From Saccoglossus kowalevskii (taxonomy: Eukaryota; Hemichordata; Enteropneusta; Harrimaniidae), in contig NW_003140828.1 of assembly GCF_000003605.2 (NCBI RefSeq), forward strand, positions 7,502 to 47,308: DNA of 39,807 nt. The letters are read 5' to 3'. The notes beneath the pieces are model-generated. The model saw only the letters and a program-made list of their open reading frames with translations, was not told the origin of the DNA and ran no database searches. Below are positions 1 to 11,580 of this stretch, piece by piece; within the stretch, counting starts at the first letter, position 1; each line of letters opens with the position of its first letter. The position numbers were made by a program, and so were the translations under genes.

Positions 1-786
1 TCATTAGTCAGTATAAATGATACTTTATGTTCATTGGTTAGTATAAAAAAAAATTATGTTCATTAGTCAGTATAAATGATACTTTATGTTCATTGGTCAA
101 TATAAATAATACTTTATGTTCATTAGTCAGTATAAATGATACTTTATGTTCATTGGTCAGTATAAATGATACTTTATGTTCATTAGTCAGTATAAATGAT
201 ACTTTATGTTCATTGGTCAGTATAAATGATTCTTTATGTTCATTGGTCAGTATAAAAAATACTTTATGTTCAATGGTCCGTATAAATGATACTTTATGTT
301 CATTAGTCAGTATAAATGATACTTTATGTTCATTGGTCAGTATAAATGATTCTTTATGTTCATTGGTCAGTATAAATAATACTTTATGTTCATTGGTCAG
401 TATAAATGATACTTTATGTTCATTGGTCAGTATAAATAATACTTTATGTTCATTAGTCAGTATAAATGATACTTTATGTTCATTGGTCAGTATAAAAAAA
501 AACTTTATGTTCATTGGTCAGTATAAATGATACTTTATGTTCATTGGTCAGTATAAATAATACTTTATGTTTATTGGTCAGTATAAATGATTCTTTATGT
601 TCATTGGTCAGTATTAATGATTCTTTATGTTCGATGGTCAATATAAATAATACTTTATGTTCATTGGTCAATATAAATAATACTTTATGTTCATTGGTCA
701 GTATAAATGATACTTTATGTTCATTGGTCAGTATAAATAATACTTTATGTTCATTGGTCAGTATAAATAATACTTTATGTTCATAG
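1..786. repeat. 30-bp minisatellite, about 26 copies, cut by window edge
   Basis: Head-to-tail 30-bp units run from the first base to about 786, ending where the last partial unit gives way to unique sequence. Each unit contains ATTGGTCAG (or ATTAGTCAG), TATAAATGAT and ACTTTATGTT. Units differ at a few fixed sites: ttAg/ttGg, GAT/AAT, and Act/Tct. The ttAg type alternates with ttGg in the first 200 bp, which suggests a partial 60-bp higher-order unit. A one-base slip in an A-run near 495-502 shifts the phase. Because 30 is divisible by three, both strands stay open for over 140 codons with a 10-residue repeat. I read those frames as a by-product of the period, not as a protein. The array continues to the left of the window. 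Confidence 0.97.
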
Positions 787-1361
787 GTTTAAATGGCTGT
801 GTGCATCATAATCGCACAATCTCTTATCAGGATTGACAATATATGTTTATATTGATGGCATTTTCATTCACCCTATCAAATCTGGTCATTACTGACCGTG
901 ATAAGATACAAGTATGCGTGGCATATATCGAGTGGAACGTCATTTTTAGATTACATGGTTTTAGTGTTTTGTTGAATGTGTCTGCATGTAGGATTACATT
1001 CTCATTGCTTCAGTTTTGTTTATGTTATAAAATATTGTTGACAACCTGTTGATGGGTTAGTTGGTGACCATTAAATAAATAATTAGATTTACTTTCGTTT
1101 TACAATTATATAGTTTTAGTTTATGCAAATTCAAGAAAATATACATGTCAAACAACTTTGAAAACTTTTGAAATTTACCATTGTCTTTCATGTTTTAATA
1201 ATTTCTGAATTTTGTTTGGTTAATTAGTTAAAGTAGCTCTAGAAATAACTGGGTGCTCTGGCAAGAAGAGCACAATTATAAATTGCTATTTACATCTGTG
1301 AGAATAAAGTCATTCTGTAGTAGTGATGATTTATTAGCTTAAACATTAAATTTGTTGGGAA
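787..1361. other. AT-rich non-coding DNA
   Basis: I see no gene, RNA or clear repeat here. The sequence is AT-rich with scattered stops in all frames. A 69-codon open frame at 843-1052 has no recognisable domain and no supporting context. Confidence 0.6.
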
Positions 1362-1559
1362 TTAACTTTTTCATCACCAGACTTTCTCACCCAAATATTT
1401 CTACACATTTTTCTTATATTCTTTCTCATATTTGAGTAAATTTTCAGTTTTTTGGGGGGGTTATTTTTGTCCCAATCTTCTGGAAAAGAGTATAGACTAT
1501 AAACGAGACTATTTTATGGATTTGTGATGAAAAGAGGACACGGGTGGTGAAAATGCTAA
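1362..1559 (+). mobile_element. MITE-like family A, copy 1
   Basis: A 198-bp segment with imperfect inverted ends. The left end is TTAACTTTTTCATCACCAG and the right end is GGTGGTGAAAATGCTAA, which are reverse complements apart from a few mismatches. The interior shares long phrases with copies 2 and 3, such as TTTGTGATGAAAAGAGG, GACTATAAAC and GAGTAAATTTTCAGTTTTT. It has no open frame, as expected of a non-autonomous DNA transposon. A target duplication is not clear; a TAA or TTAA at both edges is possible. Confidence 0.75.
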
Positions 1560-2116
1560 TAAAGTCAGTTTTCATTACAAGTTTTAATTATTCTATTTTT
1601 CATATTAGATATATCCCTACCATTAGACACACATGTTTTTGTTTTTTTATAATATCCCGGTAATAAATTTTTCACACTCTAAAAAAAAATTAAAAAATGA
1701 TATTGAGTTGGTTATATTAATGTCATGTGACATTGTAAAAATTGACTTATTTGTTTGTTGGCAAGATGTATTCATGCATATCATGAGTGGTTCGTGAATG
1801 ATATCGTAATCTGAATTCTGATTTGTCCACTAGACAACCACTGCAATCTCTATCAGATATTCAAAAGCATGCGTTGAAATCATCTATCATTCAATCGCCA
1901 TGGTAGTTGAACGAGGGTTGCTATGGAAATTGGAACATGGAATTTACATAAATTGATTTTCCATGTGAAATCTAACCATTGTGAAAAATTTCATCAGTTG
2001 TAATTAGGTCCAATTTATTGCCAGCCAAAAAAAAACAAAACTGACGAATGCATGATTACATTTTTTCTCGCATTAGGCTATTATTTGTTTATTGATTTGC
2101 ATACTTGTTTAATGTA

Positions 2117-2129
2117 TGACCTCTGACCT
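2117..2129 (-). promoter_or_regulatory. DR1-type nuclear-receptor motif
   Basis: The plus strand reads TGACCTCTGACCT, which on the minus strand is two AGGTCA half-sites in direct repeat with one base between them. This is the classic arrangement bound by RXR/HNF4-type receptors. Only the motif is seen; occupancy or function is unknown. Confidence 0.35.
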
Positions 2130-2529
2130 TGGTATGGCATAATACTGCCATGACGTTTGACTGAGTTAGCTCAAATTATTAACCTTGTTAGGTGGCATGG
2201 AATTCACTGCAGAGATTAATTAAATTAAATTAATTAGTTTAATTAAATACAAATATTATGGATTAACTTGCTATTTAATACAATAATACATGTTTTTTGA
2301 TTAAAATTTACAAATGTTGAATTATTTTTGTTTGCTTTCTTTCTCTATAAAGTATGTGGACATTCTGTCAAACCTTACTGCCAAATTTTTAAGAATTTAT
2401 TGTATTTTTTTTTCTTTTTTTTTGGATTCAACCTTATTTCTAATCAGATTCATGTTAAAAAAAATCTTGTTTTCTTCAAAAATTATGCTGAATTTGTTTT
2501 AACCACTACAGTATTACATGTCCCAAGTT

Positions 2530-2542
2530 TGACCTTTGACCC
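2530..2542 (-). promoter_or_regulatory. DR1-type nuclear-receptor motif
   Basis: The plus strand reads TGACCTTTGACCC, the complement of GGGTCA-A-AGGTCA, a full DR1. A further TTTGACCT half-site follows about 15 bp downstream. It is the same type of site as at 2117 and 10717. Function is inferred from the motif only. Confidence 0.38.
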
Positions 2543-2671
2543 AGCATTACAAACTTTGACCTACCATTATCAGCTTACCTAAATAGTTCTGTCCAAATTT
2601 TTCTAATTGGCGTTAATAAATGTTGATAAAAGTTTGGTTGAGAAAATCATTTTCTGTTTCATTCAAAATTG

Positions 2672-2902
2672 ATAATAAATGTCATGAAAATCATTCTCAC
2701 CCAATTTTTCTGCACTTTTTTCTTATACATGTATTATTCAATATTTCTAATTTTGGAGCCAATAGACATAATTTGAGTAAATTTTCAGTTTTTAAAATTT
2801 GGGCTATTTTTGTTCTAATATTCTGAAGGAAACTGCAGACTATAAACAGGACTATTTTGTGAATTTGTGATGAAAAGAGGGAACTGGTAGTGAAAAGGTT
2901 AA
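2672..2902 (+). mobile_element. MITE-like family A, copy 2
   Basis: This copy is closely related to copy 3 (inverted, at 18485-18682) and to copy 1. Shared phrases include CACCCAATTTTTCTGCAC, AATTTTGGAGCCAA, GGGCTATTTTTGTTC and TTTGTGATGAAAAGAGGGAA. The right end, CTGGTAGTGAAAAGGTTAAC, is well preserved. The left end is degraded, so its boundary is approximate. A 72-codon reverse frame across it (2697-2915) is incidental. Confidence 0.7.
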
Positions 2903-4417
2903 CAGAATTGTGCATCAGAATGATGGTGGAAAAACGTGTCGCTGAAGTGGTGAATGTTTTGATGTTGAGATGAAAGCAGATGATATTTCATAATAGCGTC
3001 ATTGACACAGTGATGTCAAAACTCTACACAAGTTATCATTGTTCTATTTGATTTGGCTAATTTTGTACATGTTTCATAGACCTGCAATTTTAGATTTCAA
3101 ATTTAGCTAATTTAGCGATATTTTCTGTTAGTTCATCTTAAGGTGAAGCACTTTATCATGCGGAGACTTTTTCTTTTTTGGAAATCCCTTTTTTTTTAAT
3201 TCTAAATGGCAGTTGTGTTGTCAAATAAAGCACTTTGCATAATAGCGAATGATGCAAATTTAATGACATGTTCTGATGTAGTAGGTGAACACTCTATTTA
3301 AGTAGAATGGACAGGTTTTAGTTGTTTAATATTACTTTGTATAATTTTTTAAGGCACTTTGAGATGAATTCAAATTTTGCACTACTGAGCATGTTATTGC
3401 ACATATATGCAGTGCATTATGGGAGATAACATTTCCATTGTATATACATGTATAATGGAAGATTATTATTACCCAGGAAACTTAATAAATAATTTGTGAA
3501 TATTTTAAAATGTTTTAACAACATTAGGATTCATATCAATACTACATTATGCTTTTTCATTCCAGATTGCCAAGCAAAATTTTTTGGATAAAATAATTCG
3601 AAAACGGTACAATAATTTCAACCATTTACTATGAAAATTTTACTTTTATTTCTTGAAAAATTATCAAATTACCCCAATTTGGTTATTTCACAAACATTTA
3701 TTTTCTAGTTATTAATTTTGGAGTTATTATTGTTATACAATGTATTTGATGTTACAGAGATAATGCCGATATCAAAGTGTCAATGATTAAATTATCCTAA
3801 TTAGGGTCAACCTAAGTCCACACATGGTTGGCATTGACCGATCAGTGTTAGTTTTACTTTTGTTTTAATTCAGTTCATGTTTTTACAGCTTTCCTGTACC
3901 AGTCACATTTTCTTACTGTTGTATTATTGGAGTTGTTGTGGAAATAAACAATATAAAGATTGTATACGTATTGTATTATTATAATAAGATCTAAACAAAA
4001 TAGTTTTGTTTCATTTTCAATCAAGATTACCCTATAATAATAAAAGCATGACATGTTTTCTTCAATCCAGCCTTAACCCTCCATCTACTAAAATAAAAAA
4101 AAGAACATCTTGAACAAATCGTTGTCATAGTTCACTTCACCATTGTTTTATTTTAATTTCAGTGCTATAAAATGCTTTGATTTTGCAAGATACAATTTGT
4201 TAAGAATGTTATGAATCGGTGAAAAATGCTGAATTTTTTTAGCAGTGAAAATTTGTGTAGGTACTATGACATTAAGTTTCAGTGACTTTCATGAATCATT
4301 GTCTTTATGAATGACAATTTTCCAATCATGAAAATTCACTGCAGTTTTACAGTAAATTCAGGTGTGTCAGGTGAAATTGTTCATTTTTGTTGAAATAATA
4401 TGAGATTATACATATAC
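2903..4417. other. AT-rich non-coding DNA
   Basis: No gene or RNA is supported. A short hairpin-forming stretch lies at about 3431-3461, with arms TTCCATT and AATGGAA around TATACATGTATA. Just upstream is TGCATTATGGGAGATAAC (about 3412), which resembles the TGCATnnTGGGA part of the ZNF143/Staf motif. A near copy, GCATTATGGG, occurs at about 4709. These are motif resemblances only. Confidence 0.55.
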
Positions 4418-4505
4418 ATACAATGTTGATTCTATCGCCCAATACTGCCTGACTGTATACTTTGCGGTATTCTCATGATAACCATACATCTTTTCCTGCT
4501 CATAG
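4418..4505 (+). repeat. Dispersed repeat fragment, paired with 27505-27595
   Basis: Shares with 27505-27595 the ordered blocks ATACTTTGC, GTAT, ATAACC and ATACATCTTTTCCT, with about the same spacing and a preceding TACTGYCT. The resemblance spans roughly 75 bp in the same orientation. It could be a fragment of an unidentified dispersed element. No ends can be defined. Confidence 0.5.
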
Positions 4506-5845
4506 TTATAACTTAGTTGGACATAACTCAAAATGCTGGCGAGAGATTTATGTCTGTGATTACATTCTGCATTGTACGTTGCTGCGTGTGATGTTAACAT
4601 AAAGGAACATATTTGATTGTATTACCTAAATGTACAACACTTTTGAAGACATCAGCAATTGAATTTTATTTTTTTGCTGCCATAATGTGTAATAATGAAA
4701 CTTGCATTGCATTATGGGTTTAATGGGTGGTCTCAAAACTTTAGAGAAAGTAGGCACACATGCTAATCCACTCAACCACCCTACATTCTACTTGTGATTT
4801 GCAGTTGATATTTATACATGTATATGTTCTTATAATAATATTGTATATACAAGATTTACACCATAAGTGTTGGGAAAGTATACCTCTAGTAAGTTAGGTC
4901 AGTGTGTGTTATGATTAGGTTTATGTGCCACTACTACTGATGATTTGTACTTTAGGGGTTTATGTCCTCAGCTCAGTTCTGCTCTAGTATGTCCATTTGA
5001 AGAGAGTTCTGTAATCAAATACAGTCCTAGAGGAGATGCTTGATATAAGTGTACTTTATGAGCATGTACAAGGCTATATGAGGCATTGTGTATGCACATG
5101 AATTCTTGAGTATGTGTTTGGAGTGAGCTAGTTCGAAGTCAAGTTGTTTTCATCTAACAAGTTCAATCTAGGCTAATTGATAATAAGAAATACAAAAATC
5201 AAAATAGGTAGAAACAAGGTTCTATCAAGAACACACACAGTTGTTAAAAAAAAAGAACACAGCCGAATGTACTTGTACATGTACCTATACTGTTCATCTC
5301 CATGTATGTGTTAGTTGAGTTATTGCATGAGTTTGTGTGTGAATGGTGCTTATGCATGTGTCTGTATGTTCATATAGGGGGTAGAGTAAAATATGGGAGG
5401 TAAAAGAAGAGTCCTCTGAACTCTGTTCTTCTACTCAATCAATATACATGTACAAGAGTAATTTTAGGAGATGAAGTGAGAATTCACTTCCTGACTTTGA
5501 AAGTTAAACTATACGCTCATCAAAGAATCTTTGTACTACAAATTTATCGAATGCCTTTCATTCCTACATCTGCATGTATGAGCAGTCTTGTATTTGTAAA
5601 TTACAAAAACTATTCATACTATCACGTGCAATCTCCTTTCTGTGCTTGGTTCATATAGTTGCCATGGTAATACTGACAGTTCTCCAATCTCTTCTACATG
5701 TACTTCAAGGTTTGATGAAGTCTTCTACAACCATGCCTTGTTTACATTTCTATTTAAAGATTGCTTTTTCCTGACATACATGTGCTATATGCGTTTATTG
5801 AATTTCTTTTTGCTTTCTCTTCTATGTTTTCCCCTGTACATGTAA
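4506..5845. other. AT-rich non-coding DNA rich in TACATGTA
   Basis: No gene is visible. TACATGTA occurs at about 4815, 5277, 5447, 5695 and 5836. Short open frames at 5476-5845 overlap one another in different phases and show no domain or codon bias. Confidence 0.6.
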
Positions 5846-6057
5846 TACTGTAAAATACTTTATTTTCACTTGGAATTTATTTTTGGTATTTTTGCTGTAG
5901 GAATGATTAAGTTAAAATATAATCCAGTGAATATACCTTTTTTCCTATATTTTACATTCAACTCGTCATAAATCAGTGAAAATAAAATCCACACAAAACA
6001 CCCAAAAAGTCCTTTCAACGAAAATTAATTCCAGCTAAAATAAAGTATTTCACAGTA
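5846..6057. mobile_element. Inverted-repeat (MITE-like) element, 212 bp
   Basis: The two ends are inverted copies of each other over about 40 bp. The left end begins TACTGTAAAATACTTTATTT and continues CACTTGGAATTTATTTT. The reverse complement of the right end begins TACTGTGAAATACTTTATTT and continues AGCTGGAATTAATTTTCG. A TA lies at both borders, so a TA target duplication (Tc1/mariner-like) is possible but not proven. There is no coding capacity. Confidence 0.8.
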
Positions 6058-7285
6058 TATAAGTTCATAGATGGCTAAGCTAGTCAGTCAAGTTTATTTT
6101 GTTTTATTAGTTTGTTTTTAAACAGACCATATTTCTTGGGAGCATATGCAATCCTTTAAACCTGAGAACCTGTGGGTTTATTGCTTGACATCAACCACTG
6201 AAAGGTACAAGACTGGGCCTTTTTTAGCCTATCAGTTTGGGTTCTTCTCTGCTCTCACATATTTGTTTGTTTATGCACTCTCATGTCTCTGAGATGCATA
6301 TAGTAATTTCATTGAAAGTTTATCTTTATTCCTCCACATTAAGTGGGTTTAGAGCAACAAATATTCATTTATGTTTTCTCTGGTATATGGAAATGCATTG
6401 AACAATTTTGTTCAAAATCAACATTAATATAATACAAATTATATTCTTCTATTGGAGGAATGCACAAAGACTGAGTTTCTGTCTTAAACACATTTCAATA
6501 CAACTTAATATGAGTCAGATTCCAAAAAATATCTATAAATAACAGATTGAAAAGATTTGATTGACAAAAATAATCTGTTGAAAAATTGACAAAGGTGAAA
6601 AATAATTATGAAAATACGTTTAGAAGAATGAATGCTACTTATTAAATGGAAAAAAAAATGAATGGTTCTGTCAGTCCTACATGTATGTCATTACTATAGT
6701 AACCACTTTAACTGGACTGATATGTACACTGTTTGAAGAAGCATCTTTGTTTTATGATGTCAACGTAGCTTTACAAAAATATTGTCTGTTATTCAAAGAT
6801 ATCAAACATTGAAATCAAATAAAGAGATTTCACTCGTACTTCATCTTCAAAAACTCTACCTCCCCCGTATTTAAATGGTCTGCCCCTTAAGTGTACTTGT
6901 CGTATAATGCCAATACGTATTTTAATAATCCCTTTCCAAGGAGCCCACCATAAATCCTTAGTGAAAGCATTTCACATAATACATGGATACTTTACCTAAC
7001 AAATCTTACATTAACTTCTGAAAACAAGAATGAAGGGAAAATTAAATAAAAGGCTGCGACTAAGCAGATTATTGCATCGTATTAAATGTATCCAGCACCA
7101 GAATAATTAAATTAATTATGTCACATGTTTTACGAATAACTTCCATTCATTGAAAAATAATTTGTATGTACCAGTCTGATGTTGAAACATGGAAAGGTAT
7201 ATGAGTAAAATTAACGTCATTTTGGTGGAGAACATATTACTTTTTAGTTTATTGTCATAATAAATTAATTAGAGTTTAGGGTTCT
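6058..7285. other. AT-rich non-coding DNA
   Basis: No gene, RNA or repeat array is visible. The segment has T- and A-rich stretches and no open frame of note. Confidence 0.6.
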
Positions 7286-7470
7286 TGGAGACTAGCGTGA
7301 GTGTAAATTAAAAGAAATATATTATAAAATACTTTGACTTTAGTCTTTTATGTATTTTCTTTTGTTTCGTGTGTGTACTTGTGTTTTATTATATTTAATG
7401 TCTTTTGACCACAGATAATGTACCTAAATATATTATTTAGTTTTAAATAAACTATACTATACTATTAAAT
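7286..7470 (+). mobile_element. Possible retroposon 3' tail
   Basis: The segment ends in TTTTAAATAAACTATACTAT followed by another ACTAT, which looks like a poly-adenylation signal joined to a short simple tail. This is how many LINE or SINE copies end. Upstream is T-rich with no readable protein. Recognition rests on the tail only, so it is tentative. Confidence 0.25.
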
Positions 7471-7694
7471 GTTGGTTGCCGATGGGAACATATATTTTTG
7501 CAGTGTATATGTTGTATATTACAAGTGAACAAAATCTATGTCACAGATGCTGAACATAAAATATTATTGGTATGGCGTAACTGGTACATTATATTATCTT
7601 GTAGCATTAAGACATATTTTGGACAAAAATGAAGCTGCCTTCATCCAGGATAGTTTAATCTCATTCTCTTTTGAATGAGATAGTATCAGAGAAC

Positions 7695-7896
7695 TCAGAA
7701 CCTGTCTGATTAACACAGTTTGTAATTTAAGGGCTGCAGTATTTCTGTTGATGTGTGTATTGGCTTGTATTCAGAGCCTGTCTGGTTAACACAGTTTGTA
7801 TTTTAAGGACTGCAGTATTTACTGCATGTGTGTGTTGGCTTGTATTCAGGGCCTGTCTGGTTAACACAGTTTGTATTTTAAAGACTGCAGTAGTTT
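7695..7896. repeat. 75-bp tandem triplication
   Basis: Three copies start CCTGTCTGRTTAACACAGTT at 7701, 7777 and 7852, a period of 75-76 bp. Each continues TTGTATTTTAAGGACTGCAG and then TGTGTGTTGGCTTGTATTCA. The last unit is cut off after the CTGCAG block. Divergence between units is low, so the expansion seems fairly recent. No coding sense is seen. Confidence 0.93.
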
Positions 7897-8894
7897 ACTG
7901 TTGAACTTGTGAAAACTACTATCCTTTGATCTGTGATGTTGTGTTCCCAGACACTAAACTGGACAGTGTTTAGTGAAGTCTAGGTATTAATGGTTCTCTG
8001 GTCGCTTATTGAAAATATTCTAATTCCAGAGTATGTAGTAGGTGTTGGTGAGAAGCAGAAATAAAATAATGTCTGTCCCTTGCTCACAAATAATATCCCT
8101 GATACATGTCTGAAAAATGGAATTCTAGCCTTAGTAACAGTGGTTGCTTGGATACCAGATTTGTAATCCACACCATATATAAGTAGCAGACTGCCCTGAA
8201 CAATGGCTACAAATTAATTGAAAATGTAATTATACTTTTATATCTAAGTGTTCTACTAGGTCATCCAGAAATAATGTAAAGATGATTTGATATAAAAATA
8301 GCCATAGCATGTAGTGAGTCACGTGTAAAGAGTTTTAAATATTTTGCTATGGTTTCAGTAAAAAGGAAGCACGGAAAGGAAATGAGAAATTACCAAGGTG
8401 ATCCTGAGCATTCTATTTATAGTTTCATGTAGATTATGTCATTCAGTTCAGCTGTCAATCACGTACACTACATCATATTTTAATGTATATATTCTCCCAT
8501 GTAAATGAGCCACATATATCAAGGCATATATATTAATGCCTGTACCACACATAATGCTTTGTACAGTACACATGTACAACATTTGAGGAGGAGGATATTT
8601 GTCAATTTTATGTGAAGAAATTCTTTTCCCAGTTTGCAAATTCTACTTATTTTGTTTCATTTCTGTATAAACACACCAGTTTACCAAACATGTAAACTGA
8701 GATTTTGCTTGAAAACCGTATTGTGCTTCAGAACTATGAGAGGCTCTATTTTGAAATCAAAGCTGGCTTTGAATTGATATTGGAATGGATTGTTTCCAAG
8801 AGCAACTCAACGGGATATTGTGAATATGAGTACCTTAGGATACCGCTACACATGTAAGGAGGCTTTCAAGAACCTATTGAATACCAATTAAAAG
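7897..8894. other. AT-rich non-coding DNA
   Basis: No gene or structured repeat is supported. Two reverse open frames of 63 codons (7980-8171 and 8448-8639) have no domains and no start or splice context that would support them. Confidence 0.55.
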
Positions 8895-9220
8895 TTAACT
8901 TTTCACATCTTTCCCAAAATAAACCAGCACAAGTTTTTTTCCAGATTTTTTCAAAAACTTTTTATTGAACATTTGGGTATTAATTTTTTTTCATGCTCAA
9001 ATTTAGGTGAATTTGTTCTTAGTTTCTGTAATGTTCACTGAATTAAATCTTAATTTTGAACCAAAAAGACAAAATGTGACATAGCTTCCTAGTTTGTGAT
9101 CACAGAATGTGAATTGTTCTCAACATTTTATGTAGAAAAGAGTAGACTATATATGGAACTAATTATATTGGAATCTGAAGTTGACTTTTCCATTCAAAAG
9201 GTCAGAATCTGTTCCAATGG
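8895..9220 (+). mobile_element. Diverged family A relative (tentative copy)
   Basis: The left side reads TTAACTTTTCACATCTTTCC and then CAAAAT and GCAC, in the order of the family A left end. Further in, AATCTTAATTTTGAACCAAA matches the AATTTTGGAGCCAA core. AAAAGAGTAGACTATA then matches the copy 1 block at 1485-1500. The interior is longer than in other copies and the right end cannot be placed. This is an old copy at best. Confidence 0.4.
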
Positions 9221-11300
9221 GCAATTTATGTTGATTTGGTCCCAAATTACATGTATTAGATATTACCAAAAAAATACACAAAAATGTACAAAATGCTGCA
9301 AAAAATATTGGTGAGTACAAGCTTAATAGTAAGAACTTGTGACATTTCTAGTATTGCTTGGGGGTGAACATTCAGGCATTTTCACTACCTGGCAACCATC
9401 AAGTGAAAACTTCCAGAAAAATGTTGTTTGGGGTAGTTGTTGAGTCTCCACTGAACAGTGTAACAAGATTACCCCTACATGTGTATCATATGTAAATTTG
9501 ATTGTGCAGGATTACTTCGTTTATTTTATACTGTTTTCTTGACTTCTGCTATTTTCACCAGCTCTTAGACTGGCATTCCACAGCAGTTCACTCAAAGCTT
9601 ATAGAAATACCTGCTGCAGAGGTACACATCTTAGCAACATAGAACATTTTGTGACATACCTTGTCACCTTAGAATAACTGCAATGTAGATATTGTATCTA
9701 GAATATTTCCATAAACAATGCAAAATCTTTTCATCATTTGGTTGATTTCTATTAATTTTAAACCGTATAAACAAAATTTAGAAATATATGATTATCAATA
9801 ATTAATGCAGGTGTACATATATATGCATGTGTTTCATGTGAGGCGATCAAGTTCACATCGATCTTATTGCTTAAGCCAAATTCATGATGCTGCACAATGG
9901 TTTTCATGCATTAAAATAAGTTTGTTATTACAGTAATGGATATTTATTGTACAAATATTTATTTTAAGATTAGTATCAATTTGTGGTGTTTGTATTAATT
10001 TTTGATTAACTCAAGCTTCGCATGTATACTGGATTGGTATGGTAAAAATGTGGCAACTGTCTCACTTTCAGAACTAACTATGAACTAAAAATGACAGAAT
10101 ATAGATGACAGAATTTGCCATTTTTATAAATACAATTAAATGAGAGCAGAGATACATTACTTCACAAAATGTAAGCACCATACCATCAAAATAGGTTGAA
10201 ATTCCTTGCAAATTTATTTATTTTTGTGTCAGAGATGGACAAGCTTTCCAATGAGGAGTTATTTACTTTTGTGCTTTAAAGTAATGACAGATATATTTCC
10301 AGACTTTGCATAAGCTTTGTTTGGTGTAAGTTCCAAATAACATATCCTATCTATATACTAGGGCAGATACTGTGCTTTTTGCCAATTGTGCCCTTTGTGG
10401 TATCAAATGAGTAAACACGTGCTCATATATGCTATGTCAAATATTTTTGATAATTAATAGCATGTAAATAGCCGGAACTTTCCAAAGCCTTTACATAAGA
10501 GATCCTTTAACTCCAAATTGCTCCTTTTAGTTTGGGTTTATATATTTATATAGCAATGCCTTAAACCAAATACAATTTTAAAAGTCTGTTTCTATGATGA
10601 TTATCAATTTCATCTTTACCATGTTTGCCTAGGTAACGCAAAGTCAGGATACTTTTATTATCTTTATTTTATGGAAACATGGTATGTGTACTGTTATCAT
10701 GGAAAATTACAAGAGTGGGTCAGAGGTCATCTGAATTCAAATAGTAATAGGGAAGATAATAAATATTTGACATTTACTGAGTGACTGTTTCTTTGTTGTA
10801 TGGACCGGATATTCTTAAGTATCAGTCTAGACATGTTTGTCTATGCAAAGGTATCTGAGAGTAATACCTCCTTCATTCCACATCGCATTTTGTTTAACTG
10901 TGACTGTATTTTATCGCTACACCTTGCAACTATAGCTACACAAACATGTACCCAAATGATCACCTGTGCCCGCGCGCCAGCCTGTATTGAGCCACTCATA
11001 AGTCCTAACATACATGTAACTGTCATTTGAAAGCGCTGTTGTGACATTGTTGTCAGATTTAATATACACCAGCTGTTTATTAGTATTTAGTGAAGATTTC
11101 TTGACAGTTATTTCAGTATTATGCACATCATAATGTGAATTAGGTCAGCTCTCTACAAATTATGACAACACAAAGTATTACCAAATACATATTAAATGTT
11201 TTTTTTAATGTATTTTTTTGTTTAAATGGTTTGCAAATGTTTCTACATCTGGTTTTTGTTAAAAAATTGTGAAGTATGTGTGATCTAGTCTGGTAATAGT
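9221..11300. other. AT-rich non-coding DNA
   Basis: No supported gene. The stretch includes the DR1 motif at 10717 (listed separately) and a small GC-richer patch (CCCGCGCGCC, about 10970). Open frames of about 70 codons at 10800-11126 overlap on both strands and look incidental. Confidence 0.55.
10717..10729 (+). promoter_or_regulatory. DR1-type nuclear-receptor motif
   Basis: GGGTCAGAGGTCA is two half-sites in direct repeat with one base of spacing, on the opposite strand to those at 2117 and 2530. The motif is seen directly; use by a receptor is inference. Confidence 0.38.
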
Positions 11301-11479
11301 CTGATTGTGACTTGGCGTGATGGTACAGTGGTTTCTTCCCTGCTCACTCAACTGAGCAAACAAACATGAATATGGCATCCTATGGGATGAAGATAGGGAT
11401 GATACATATTGCAGCTATGCACGTGTAACATATTTTCTCAATTGATTGATAGGTTTTGGTTGCAATATGTATATTAATT

Positions 11480-11580
11480 ACTTAGTTGACAGATTAAAAT
11501 GAAATTTGGTGCAAGAAATGTTGAAAATTATGCATTTTAATTAACTAATTTGCATAATAATTAGCACATTGTTAGTTTGT
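11480..11580 (+). repeat. Fragment related to the octamer array at 38.5-39.4 kb
   Basis: Contains ATGAAATTTGGTGCA followed by TAACTAATTTGCATAATAAT, in the same order as the array units (AATGAAACTTTG..., then ACCTAATTTGCATAAT). The exact octamer ATTTGCAT lies at 11548-11555. It is best read as a single dispersed unit of that family; the borders are uncertain. Confidence 0.5.

Larger units (their letters stand above)
1560..2671. other. AT-rich non-coding DNA with two nuclear-receptor DR1 motifs
   Basis: No gene is visible. The stretch holds the DR1 motifs listed separately at 2117 and 2530, an AATTAA-rich near-palindromic run at about 2215-2248, and several A/T homopolymers. Open frames at 2314-2582 are phenylalanine-rich readings of T-runs and are not convincing proteins. 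Confidence 0.6.

Noticed and set aside
38-786. Long open frames on both strands with 10-residue repeats
   Set aside because: The 30-bp period is a multiple of three, so both strands stay open automatically. Unit differences show no sign of preserving a protein, and the frames end where the phase slips.
3395-3480. ZNF143/Staf-type promoter site at TGCATTATGGGA
   Set aside because: Only half of the motif is present, and the same word recurs in unrelated places (about 4709 and 37844), so it may be a repeat word. Kept as a remark only.
10800-11126. Overlapping 68-76-codon frames on both strands as a small gene
   Set aside because: Three frames overlap with no domain, no codon preference and no splice or promoter context.
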